A stretch of 5,572 bases of DNA, taken from Oscillospiraceae bacterium. GTDB lineage: Bacteria > Bacillota > Clostridia > Oscillospirales > Oscillospiraceae. The number at the start of each line of letters is the position of its first letter. Positions within the stretch are counted from its first letter, which is position 1. Below the pieces are notes generated by a model. That model was not told the origin of the DNA. It saw only the letters and a list, made by a program, of their open reading frames with translations, and searched no databases. Shown here piece after piece: positions 1-4,969 of this stretch. Position numbers and translations under genes: made by a program. The stretch spans positions 1 through 5,572 of the forward strand of contig JAFQDY010000211.1 in NCBI GenBank assembly GCA_017399325.1. Direction: 5' to 3'.

Positions 1-31
1 ACATGGTGTTGTTGGAGGGGTAAACAGGCTA
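1..31 (-). other. In-frame TAG codon and conserved-looking continuation of the metV-like frame
   Basis: Read on the minus strand, TAG occupies 29-31 and is followed in the same frame by codons for PVYPSNNTM (2-28), after which the window ends. MetV-family proteins typically have a P-V-x-P-A-x-N-T block shortly after the GxGVQ segment, so the downstream residues sit where that block belongs. No frameshift is needed: removing only the stop restores the family pattern. The ATG at 2-4 is in frame, but the bases before it contain no Shine-Dalgarno sequence, so independent restart is not obvious. Possible explanations are UAG decoding (pyrrolysine or a suppressor tRNA), a nonsense mutation making a pseudogene, or a base-call error. 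The continuation is seen directly; its match to the family is from memory. Confidence 0.6.
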
Positions 32-343
32 GTTGTTTGCGTTCTTGGCAACGCACTGCACGCCGTCACCGCAGGACATACAGATCACGCAGTCGGGGTT
101 GGCGGCATTCAGGGGCTTCATTTTGGACTTAACGCCCAAGTTCATGCAGCAGTAGTCAGCAACGGTGGTGGCGACTACTTTCTTGCCGGCATCTTCCAGA
201 ATCTTGGTCAGTTCGGCGATCTGTGCCTCACCACCGGTCTGGCAGGCGGTAGCGCAACTGCCGCAGCCGATAATGGCAACGGTCTTTGCGTCAGCGACCA
301 GCGCCATGACTTCTTCAACAGGCTTTTTTTGAGTAATGATCAT
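29..343 (-). CDS. metV: MetV-like protein (methylenetetrahydrofolate reductase C-terminal/zinc-binding family), N-terminal half up to a TAG codon
   Basis: The 104 residues before TAG match the start of the MetV family (the MTHFR_C-type cysteine-rich protein). In acetogens MetV pairs with MetF to reduce methylene-tetrahydrofolate in the cytoplasm. Visible family features are the opening MIITQKKPVEEV, a hydrophobic strand followed by GCGSCATACQTGGE (Cys27, Cys30, Cys34), Cys65-Cys66, and CVICMSCGDGVQ (Cys85, Cys88, Cys91) before Cys97. Intact relatives are about 200 residues or more and carry a second cysteine-rich half, so this reading covers only half a protein. The ATG at 341-343 is supported by an AAGGAG ribosome binding site (354-359). 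The gene has its own promoter and lies 143 bp downstream of the symporter gene on the same strand. The frame continues beyond the stop codon (see the next entry). The family call is by recalled similarity and is fairly secure; whether the product is full length, recoded or broken is open. Confidence 0.72.
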   Translation of the reverse strand: MIITQKKPVEEVMALVADAKTVAIIGCGSCATACQTGGEAQIAELTKILEDAGKKVVATTVADYCCMNLGVKSKMKPLNAANPDCVICMSCGDGVQCVAKNANN

Positions 344-369
344 GTTGCAAAATCTCCTTTAATATTCCT

Positions 370-387
370 CGCAGACATAATTCTGCG
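370..387 (-). other. Small hairpin in the metV leader
   Basis: CGCAGA (370-375) and TCTGCG (382-387) form a perfect 6-bp inverted repeat with a 6-base loop. It lies in the predicted 70-base leader between the promoter start (about 413) and the AAGGAG site at 354-359. A second, weaker 5-bp repeat (AAACG/CGTTT, 396-400 and 405-409) precedes it. The hairpin does not cover the ribosome binding site. It could affect mRNA stability or translation, but no known riboswitch consensus is recognised here. Confidence 0.4.
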
Positions 388-419
388 TGATGGGCAAACG
401 CCATCGTTTATCAACCTAC

Positions 420-447
420 ATTATATCGCATTTGCCCGAAAAATCAA
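420..447 (-). promoter_or_regulatory. Predicted sigma-A promoter of the metV-like gene
   Basis: On the minus strand there is a perfect -10 box TATAAT (420-425), a 16-bp spacer and a -35-like TTGATT (442-447). Initiation would fall near 413, giving a leader of about 70 bases before the ATG at 343. This allows transcription independent of the upstream symporter gene, although read-through is also possible because no clear terminator follows that gene. Confidence 0.62.
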
Positions 448-459
448 CCGCAAATGCGA
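426..459. repeat. Perfect 10-bp inverted repeat surrounding the metV -35 box (candidate operator)
   Basis: TCGCATTTGC (426-435) and GCAAATGCGA (450-459) are exact reverse complements separated by 14 bases. One arm abuts the -10 box and the other lies just upstream of the -35 box, so a protein bound to both arms would sit on the promoter. No U-rich run follows the structure on either strand, which argues against a terminator. Role as an operator is inferred from position only. A second short palindrome (GCGAA-GT-TTCGC, 456-467) overlaps the distal arm. Confidence 0.5.
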
Positions 460-486
460 AGTTTCGCGCTTATAAATGAAGAAAGG

Positions 487-1926
487 TTATTCTTCTTCCT
501 CCTGCCATACGCTTTGTGGGATATTCGCATAGTGTTTTTTGAAGATCTTCCGCCGGAACAGATACACCGTGTACGCCACAAACAGCACGAAGAAAATGCC
601 GCAGGCGATGCAGGCGCTTTGAAAGGACTGCACAGCAAAGTTCAGCAGAAGCAGCAGCGGCGCGATCATAACCATCGCCGGGAATGTGGACAGAATGTAC
701 AGGCTGGAGGTGGGGGTCCTCAGGCCCGGATCGATCTCTTTCATCAAGATCATACCGTTGGAGGCGGTGCCGGTGAGGGTGCCGAAACTCATCAGGAAGA
801 ATTCGTGGACAAAGCCTTTGAAGCACTCTTTGGCGGCAAGCAAGACATAAACATAGGTGATCGCTGCGCCCACAATGCTTAAGATCACGATGGGCAGGAT
901 GTAGTTCTTGATGTCGTTGATCTCGATGGCGGCAACACCGGCCACGATCATCACATCGAAGGCAAAACCGGAGATCCGGTCCATTTGATAGTTATTGATA
1001 TAATTTCTGTGCATCTGCTTGGTTTTCTTCAGACCCTTCACGCAGGCTTTGATCGCCATAGCAGCCAAAGCGGCCCACAGGAAATTAAAGCCCCAGGCGA
1101 TGGAATTGGTAAAGTCGGAAAGAGCGCCCAGCAGGCACATAAAGCCGAAGGACAGCGCGTAAGCCAACGCCACAAAGCCCATCTGAATGGAGAATTTATC
1201 CACAGATTCGCTGTTGGGGATCTCGTTGCCGCAGGGGTTGGTCAGATCGACAAATTCCGTTTCTTTCCGTGTGTCGCGGACCTTGAGCAGACCGCGCTTT
1301 TTGAAGATGTTGATGTACATAACGCCGAACACGGATGCCACCAAAAAACCGATGGAAGCCAAAGACAATCCAAAACTGCCCCTGCCGGCGAACTGGGCGG
1401 CGGGGGTGTTGGTGAAGTTGATGTCCCAGGTCAGGGCGTTGCCGGGGCCCTGGCCGTAACCCAGGGGCAGGATCAGACCGCTGATGTAGGAGATCACTTT
1501 GTCACTGTTTTTCGTCAGCAGGAACAGAATGATGGTAATGCCCAGACCCACAAATGCCTGCAGCATATACGTGCCGCCCTGCAGCGTGCCGAACTCCACA
1601 ACTTGTGTGCGGTTGGTCTTCATGGTGGTTTTCTCGGTTTTTAAGGACATAGCCGCAAAGCCCAACGCAAGGCAGTGATAGGTGAATACCTGCATCATTT
1701 GCTTGTCAACCAAAACAATATCAAAGGCCTTGAAGATCATATTGACGATCAGCATCAAAAGACCGCCCAAAAGAGCAGAGGGCACAAGGATCTTTTCAAA
1801 GAGGGGAATTTTTCTCCTCAGAATGTTGCCCAGCATCAAAAACAGCAAAACAAGACCCAACTGAACCATAAATGACCAGACGGGGCCGTAATTCGCCATG
1901 GTAAAATCCCAACTTAAGGTATTCAT
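487..1926 (-). CDS. ESS-family sodium/glutamate symporter-like protein (GltS-like)
   Basis: This 479-residue polytopic membrane protein resembles the glutamate:Na+ symporter (ESS/GltS) family, which imports glutamate with sodium. It starts with an extracytoplasmic-type stretch and a membrane helix near residues 18-36, followed by many hydrophobic segments. It shows two glycine-rich re-entrant-type motifs, one in each half: GYGQGPGNA (156-164) and FGTLTGTASNGM at the start of 381-400, consistent with an internally duplicated inverted fold. A hydrophilic loop (about residues 210-245) separates the halves. It is somewhat longer than classical GltS (about 400 residues), with extra loop and a charged tail ending in EEEE. 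The ATG at 1924-1926 has GGGAGG (1937-1942) about 10 bases upstream and a consensus promoter before that. The substrate is not certain: distant ESS members may carry other dicarboxylates or amino acids. It ends with TAA, and no clear intrinsic terminator is visible before the metV-like gene. Confidence 0.78.
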   Translation of the reverse strand: MNTLSWDFTMANYGPVWSFMVQLGLVLLFLMLGNILRRKIPLFEKILVPSALLGGLLMLIVNMIFKAFDIVLVDKQMMQVFTYHCLALGFAAMSLKTEKTTMKTNRTQVVEFGTLQGGTYMLQAFVGLGITIILFLLTKNSDKVISYISGLILPLGYGQGPGNALTWDINFTNTPAAQFAGRGSFGLSLASIGFLVASVFGVMYINIFKKRGLLKVRDTRKETEFVDLTNPCGNEIPNSESVDKFSIQMGFVALAYALSFGFMCLLGALSDFTNSIAWGFNFLWAALAAMAIKACVKGLKKTKQMHRNYINNYQMDRISGFAFDVMIVAGVAAIEINDIKNYILPIVILSIVGAAITYVYVLLAAKECFKGFVHEFFLMSFGTLTGTASNGMILMKEIDPGLRTPTSSLYILSTFPAMVMIAPLLLLLNFAVQSFQSACIACGIFFVLFVAYTVYLFRRKIFKKHYANIPQSVWQEEEE

Positions 1927-1943
1927 ATTTCAATAACCTCCCA

Positions 1944-1958
1944 TTGTATAGGATACAA
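1944..1958. promoter_or_regulatory. Palindromic operator-like site at the symporter transcription start
   Basis: TTGTAT-AGG-ATACAA is a perfect 15-bp palindrome (6-bp arms, 3-bp centre) that covers the predicted start of symporter transcription (about 1954). Such placement is typical of a repressor site. A related element, 12 of 14 bases identical, overlaps the -10 box of the divergent gene at 2016-2029. No regulator gene is present in the window, so the binding protein is unknown. Confidence 0.5.
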
Positions 1959-1960
1959 AT

Positions 1961-1989
1961 ATTATAAAACCTTCCGGGGGTGTTGTCAA
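1961..1989 (-). promoter_or_regulatory. Full-consensus sigma-A promoter of the symporter gene
   Basis: The minus strand carries TTGACA (1984-1989), a 17-bp spacer and TATAAT (1961-1966), an exact match to the housekeeping consensus. Transcription would begin near 1954, about 28 bases before the ATG. The -35 box lies in an 11-bp palindrome TGTTG-T-CAACA (1981-1991). Such a strong promoter would normally be kept in check by a repressor, which fits the palindrome at 1944-1958. Confidence 0.82.
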
Positions 1990-2001
1990 CAAACCTTTGT
2001 G

Positions 2002-2030
2002 TTGCAATTACCTTGTGTATGGGATATAAT
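2002..2030 (+). promoter_or_regulatory. Sigma-A promoter of the acyltransferase-like gene
   Basis: TTGCAA (2002-2007), a 17-bp spacer and TATAAT (2025-2030) form a strong plus-strand promoter with a start near 2037. Its -35 box is only 12 bp from the -35 box of the divergent symporter promoter, so one bound regulator could influence both. The predicted start also makes the upstream GTG at 2048 an unlikely translation start. Confidence 0.72.
2016..2029. promoter_or_regulatory. Second copy of the operator-like element, overlapping the -10 box
   Basis: TGTATGGGATATAA (2016-2029) matches TGTATAGGATACAA (1945-1958) at 12 of 14 positions in the same orientation, 71 bp apart. It is an imperfect palindrome around 2022. 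Part of the match is the -10 box itself, so some similarity could be coincidental. Confidence 0.35.
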
Positions 2031-2059
2031 AAAGGGGATTTTCTAAGGTGCAACAAAAC

Positions 2060-2066
2060 GGAGAGG
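2060..2066 (+). promoter_or_regulatory. Ribosome binding site that sets the start of the acyltransferase-like gene
   Basis: GGAGAGG lies 11 bases before the ATG at 2078-2080. The in-frame GTG at 2048 would start about 11 bases from the predicted 5' end with no Shine-Dalgarno sequence in the transcript. The ATG at 2071 is out of frame and only 4 bases from the site; it would give just seven codons. Confidence 0.6.
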
Positions 2067-2077
2067 TTGTATGCGTT

Positions 2078-3322
2078 ATGGAAGACATTCGTAGAATTCT
2101 GAAAGTGAATATGGAATCTCCCTTTTGGGACGAATCTTATAAAAAAGCCTTGGCTGAGCCGGAAGTGCCCCGTTGGCTGGACGGGAAATTTTTGACCCAA
2201 ATGCAAAGGGAAAAGAACTTTTTGACCAAGGTCTATGACCGTATGGCCGCGGCCGCCGATGCTGTTTTGCAGGTAAAAGAACTGGTGCTTCTTGTAAAAA
2301 CGCTGAAGAATATCATCGCGTATGAAAACCCTGAAAATTTCGGCTATCACGATGCGTATATTGTAAGACCTTACACAGAAGCGTTCACCGCCTTTGAATT
2401 GCCCAAAGCACCGGAAGGCACAGACCCGCTGGCGTATGAGAGCGTGTGCGTGTTTCCCATCGTTGCCCATTTGGTCAATTGGATCGAATTGATGGAAGCC
2501 AGAGGAGTGGACGAGGATGTGATCCGCAAGACCACCGATTACTGGTGCGGCGCGGTGGCCGGCGACCTGACAGTTCCCATTTCGGTAGGGCTGTTTCAAA
2601 ATTACAGTTCCTGCATTTATCGGGACGAACTGTTCATCAGTCCTATGCGCTTCCAACTTTGCCCCAGTTATCCCTATAGGATCAAAGTGTTTGCCAATGA
2701 GGATAACGATGTGGTCATTATGGCTGACGACACCAAAATGCACAGAAGTGGCCATACTTGGGGACCTTGGAAACTGTCCGACGAGGAAGGCGCTTACTAC
2801 GCCAAGGTCACCGAGGACGAAACCCATTACGAAGGAAATGCGATCAATCAAGATACATATCTGTGTGAATCACACACCACCCGTCTTCCCAAGTCAGACT
2901 GGCATCTGGTCTATAAGTCCGGCGACGCGCTGGTGCGGATCCATCTGGCAGGCAGCGCAGGTTTCAAAAGAGATCTGTGCGAGAATGCCATCAACCGGGC
3001 CAAGGAGATATTTGCCCGCTGCTTCCCCGAGTACGATTTCAAGGGTGTCACCGGATACGCCTGGTTTATGGGCCCGGAACTGATCCCTGTTTTGAAACCG
3101 GAGAGTAATCTGTACCAGTTCCGCCAGATGTTCCATGCATTCCCCAGCGCAGCCGGGGCAAAAGATTCCATGCAGTACATCTTCGGTATCCACGGCAAAG
3201 AACCTTGGGAAGTGGATATTGACGGGCTGCCCGAGGACAATTCCCTGCGCCGGGGCGTGAAAGAGCAAATGAAAAAGGGTAATTATATCCGCAACCACGG
3301 CGGCTTTATCCTGTTTAAGTAA
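2078..3322 (+). CDS. Probable two-domain acyltransferase (NAT_N/GNAT_C-like), 414 aa
   Basis: The product is soluble, with no signal peptide or membrane segment. It resembles the 'acyltransferase domain-containing' proteins of gut Firmicutes, with an N-terminal NAT_N-like region and a C-terminal GNAT-like domain. The first part is largely helical and ends in a segment with YRDELFISPMRFQLCP, which resembles the 'GRLQFE'-type end of NAT_N. The second part runs from about DALVRIHLAGSAGFKRDLCENAINRAKEIF through a YAWFMGPELIPVLKPESNLYQF stretch; in GNAT_C the equivalent is an H-I-P start, a helix with A-x-x-F-F, S-W-L-L-x-P and S-N-I-x-x-F. The substrate is unknown for the family. The ATG at 2078 is chosen for its ribosome binding site (2060-2066); a GTG at 2048 would add 10 residues. 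The gene is transcribed alone, diverges from the symporter gene and ends at a shared terminator. The domain assignment is from recalled motifs and is moderate. Confidence 0.6.
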   Translation: MEDIRRILKVNMESPFWDESYKKALAEPEVPRWLDGKFLTQMQREKNFLTKVYDRMAAAADAVLQVKELVLLVKTLKNIIAYENPENFGYHDAYIVRPYTEAFTAFELPKAPEGTDPLAYESVCVFPIVAHLVNWIELMEARGVDEDVIRKTTDYWCGAVAGDLTVPISVGLFQNYSSCIYRDELFISPMRFQLCPSYPYRIKVFANEDNDVVIMADDTKMHRSGHTWGPWKLSDEEGAYYAKVTEDETHYEGNAINQDTYLCESHTTRLPKSDWHLVYKSGDALVRIHLAGSAGFKRDLCENAINRAKEIFARCFPEYDFKGVTGYAWFMGPELIPVLKPESNLYQFRQMFHAFPSAAGAKDSMQYIFGIHGKEPWEVDIDGLPEDNSLRRGVKEQMKKGNYIRNHGGFILFK

Positions 3323-3327
3323 ACGAA

Positions 3328-3356
3328 AAAGACGACTCGCAAGAGCCGTCTTTTTT
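3328..3356. terminator. Bidirectional intrinsic terminator between convergent genes
   Basis: AAAGACGACTC (3328-3338), loop GCAA (3339-3342) and GAGCCGTCTTT (3343-3353) form an 11-bp stem with one A-C mismatch on the plus strand. On the minus strand the mismatch becomes a G-U pair. Plus-strand RNA ends in six U residues (3351-3356). Minus-strand RNA ends in UUUUU from the A run at 3326-3330. It serves both the acyltransferase-like gene and the TSUP gene. Confidence 0.88.
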
Positions 3357-3358
3357 AT

Positions 3359-4135
3359 TTATCCAAGTCCCAGAAGTTCCAAGATCACTTTTATTGCCAG
3401 CAGGATAATGACAAGCAAAATCACCGGGCGGACGATCTTCGAGCCGTTTTTCAGCGCCAGACCTGCACCCAAGTACTGGCCTAAGGTAGCAAAGACCGCG
3501 GAGATCAATCCCAGCGGAATCAGCACCTTTCCTGCCATCAAAGAGGTGGCCAGCGCGCCTACATTGGAGGCTAAATTCACCAGTTTCACATTGCCGGAGG
3601 CGGTCCGCACATCAATCTTGGCAAGGTAGCAGAAGGAAAGCAGCAAAAATGTGCCTGTGCCCGGGCCGTAAAATCCGTCATATGCGCCGAAGACCAACGA
3701 CGCGCCCCAAATAATGCCTCTGCGCGCCCATTCGTTTCGCTTGCCCCAGGCTTCCGGCAATTCTTTTTTCTTCAGCAAAATCACTGCGATCACAGGCAAA
3801 ACAAAAACCAGCACCAGTTTTAAGTACTGTTCGTCCATAGCCAGGTGCAGTTTTGTGCCCAAATGGGCGCCCACCAAAGCCAAAATAATGGAGGGAATTC
3901 CCAAAAACCAGTTCACATAGCCGTTTCGGATGTAGCGCACCGTGGATGCCACCGTGCCGATGCAGGAAGACAGTTTGTTGGTGCCTAAGGCGTAATGCAT
4001 AGGAAGTCCTGCCAAAAGATAGGTGGGCAGGGAAATGATGCCGCCGCCACCGCCGATTGCGTCCATAAACGATGCAACAAACACGCCCAAACAGACTAAG
4101 CATACCACCCATATGGGATAACCGAAAATGTCCAT
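3359..4135 (-). CDS. TauE/SafE (TSUP) family membrane anion exporter
   Basis: This 258-residue membrane protein has the length and paired motifs of the TSUP (TauE/SafE) family, whose members move sulfite, sulfoacetate or other organosulfur and organic anions across the cytoplasmic membrane. The first repeat shows a helix leading into D25, the glycine run 28-32 and P37, then ALGTNK (49-54) and a V-R-Y motif (66-68). The second repeat shows YDGFYGPGTGTF (152-163), a K-L-V-N-L-A-S-N stretch and a final hydrophobic helix ending LLGLG. A basic loop (about 122-139) separates the halves. The ATG at 4133-4135 is preferred because AGGAG lies a few bases upstream. The GTG at 4160-4162 would add nine residues but falls on the predicted transcription start. 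The transported substrate cannot be read from sequence, and no sulfur-metabolism genes are adjacent. Confidence 0.88.
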   Translation of the reverse strand: MDIFGYPIWVVCLVCLGVFVASFMDAIGGGGGIISLPTYLLAGLPMHYALGTNKLSSCIGTVASTVRYIRNGYVNWFLGIPSIILALVGAHLGTKLHLAMDEQYLKLVLVFVLPVIAVILLKKKELPEAWGKRNEWARRGIIWGASLVFGAYDGFYGPGTGTFLLLSFCYLAKIDVRTASGNVKLVNLASNVGALATSLMAGKVLIPLGLISAVFATLGQYLGAGLALKNGSKIVRPVILLVIILLAIKVILELLGLG

Positions 4136-4164
4136 ATCTCTCTCCTGAAATTGCTGATACACGG

Positions 4165-4192
4165 ATTATATCACAGGTTTGCCGGTTTTCAA
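4165..4192 (-). promoter_or_regulatory. Sigma-A promoter of the TSUP gene
   Basis: The minus strand has TTGAAA (4187-4192), a 16-bp spacer and TATAAT (4165-4170). Transcription would start near 4158, leaving a leader of about 23 bases that contains the AGGAG site. This separates the exporter from the livGF unit, which ends just upstream at its own terminator. Confidence 0.68.
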
Positions 4193-4205
4193 AGGAAAAC
4201 CTGTG
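4172..4205. repeat. Perfect 9-bp inverted repeat surrounding the TSUP -35 box (candidate operator)
   Basis: CACAGGTTT (4172-4180) and AAACCTGTG (4197-4205) are exact reverse complements separated by 16 bases. One arm starts one base from the -10 box and the other lies beyond the -35 box. This is almost the layout seen at the metV promoter (arm centres 25 and 24 bp apart). No U run follows, so it is unlikely to be a terminator. The regulator is unknown. Confidence 0.48.
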
Positions 4206-4213
4206 GCGACAGA

Positions 4214-4245
4214 ATAAAACCCCCGGTCCGATGTGGACCGGGGGG
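4214..4245 (-). terminator. Intrinsic terminator of the livGF unit
   Basis: CCCCCGGTCC (4220-4229) pairs perfectly with GGACCGGGGG (4235-4244) around a 5-base loop. On the minus strand the stem is followed by TTTTATT (4213-4219). It lies just past the livF stop codon (4253-4255) and only a few bases before the TSUP promoter region. On the plus strand the flank is also T-rich after one base (TATTTTATT), so weak bidirectional action is possible. Confidence 0.9.
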
Positions 4246-4252
4246 TATTTTA

Positions 4253-4963
4253 TTAACCGCCCAAGTAGGCTTTGCGGACTTTTTCGCTGGCGGCCAGTTC
4301 AGCGCCTGTGCCGGAAAGGGCGATCTTGCCGTTTTCCAAAACATAGGCTCTGTCGGAGATGGCCAGAGATTTACCGGCGTTTTGCTCCACCAGCAAAATG
4401 GTGGTGCCGTCCCGGTTGATGTCCTTGATGATCTCAAAGACCTGATCTACCAGCAGGGGAGAAAGGCCCATGGAAGGCTCGTCCAGCAAAAGCAGCCGAG
4501 GGTGGCACATAATGGCACGGCTCATAGCCAGCATCTGCTGCTCACCGCCAGAAAGCGTACCGGCGATCTGATTGCGTCGTTCTGCCAAACGGGGGAAGCG
4601 CTCATAGATGGATTCCAGATCCCGCTTAAAACTCTGCTGGTCTTTGTTGGTGTATGCGCCCATCAGCAGGTTTTCGTAAACGGTCAACTCTTGGAAGATC
4701 CGACGGCCTTCCGGCACTTGGGTCATACCCATATGCACGATCTTGTGGCAGGGGGTCTTGGTGATGTCGTTGCCTTCGAAAAGCACGCTGCCGGCCCGCT
4801 TGGGGATCAGACCGGCGATGCTCTGCATGGTGGTGGTCTTGCCTGCGCCGTTTGCGCCGATCAGAGAGACGATCTCGCCCTCATCCACGTGGAAACTGAT
4901 GCCTTTCAAGGCGCAGATCACGCCGTAATACACTTGGAGATCATTTACTTCTAACATTGCCAT
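4253..4963 (-). CDS. livF: Branched-chain amino acid ABC transporter, ATP-binding protein LivF
   Basis: LivF is one of the two cytoplasmic ATPases that power the LivHM channel for leucine, isoleucine and valine uptake. The 236-residue product shows Walker A GANGAGKTT (36-44), Q-loop Q82 in TQVPEGRRIFQELTV (81-95), ABC signature LSGGEQQ (137-143), Walker B LLLLDEP (157-163, catalytic Glu162), and a switch region ILLVEQN in which Gln replaces the usual His, as is normal for LivF. The PEGR(R)IF motif after the Q-loop and the C-terminal AYLGG are hallmarks of the family, and length is standard. The ATG at 4961-4963 is chosen because GGAGG (4974-4978) lies 10 bases upstream; a TTG at 4967-4969 is too close to it. 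It follows livG by only a few bases and ends at a strong terminator, so it is the last gene of the unit. Some homologues import other small amino acids or amides such as urea. Confidence 0.95.
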   Translation of the reverse strand: MAMLEVNDLQVYYGVICALKGISFHVDEGEIVSLIGANGAGKTTTMQSIAGLIPKRAGSVLFEGNDITKTPCHKIVHMGMTQVPEGRRIFQELTVYENLLMGAYTNKDQQSFKRDLESIYERFPRLAERRNQIAGTLSGGEQQMLAMSRAIMCHPRLLLLDEPSMGLSPLLVDQVFEIIKDINRDGTTILLVEQNAGKSLAISDRAYVLENGKIALSGTGAELAASEKVRKAYLGG

Positions 4964-4969
4964 TTTCAA

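Noticed and set aside
29..31. Selenocysteine insertion as the explanation for the metV stop codon
   Set aside because: The codon is TAG rather than TGA, so selenocysteine decoding does not apply.
29..110. Programmed frameshift in the metV-like gene
   Set aside because: The family-like sequence resumes in the same frame after TAG, so no shift is needed, and no slippery run is present just before it.
344..413. Tetrahydrofolate or SAM riboswitch in the metV leader
   Set aside because: The predicted leader is only about 70 bases, and its two small hairpins do not match the conserved cores I know for these riboswitches.
426..459. The inverted repeat as a terminator for the symporter gene
   Set aside because: The loop is 14 bases and no T run follows the stem on either strand. 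Position over the promoter fits an operator better.
985..1644. Plus-strand open frame of 219 codons inside the symporter gene
   Set aside because: It is antisense to a clear membrane transporter, and its composition (rich in Q, H and G) is typical of the reverse complement of a hydrophobic coding region.
2071..2094. Seven-codon upstream open frame overlapping the acyltransferase-like start
   Set aside because: Its ATG is only 4 bases from the Shine-Dalgarno site, which is too close for efficient initiation, and the peptide shows no attenuator-like codon run.
1796..2851. Long minus-strand open frame (351 codons) across the divergent promoter region
   Set aside because: It crosses two well-formed promoters and is antisense to the acyltransferase-like gene. 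Its translation resembles no family and it lacks a convincing start site.
4151..4954. Plus-strand open frame of 267 codons opposite livF
   Set aside because: It is fully antisense to livF with all ABC motifs on the other strand, and no ribosome binding site or family likeness is visible.
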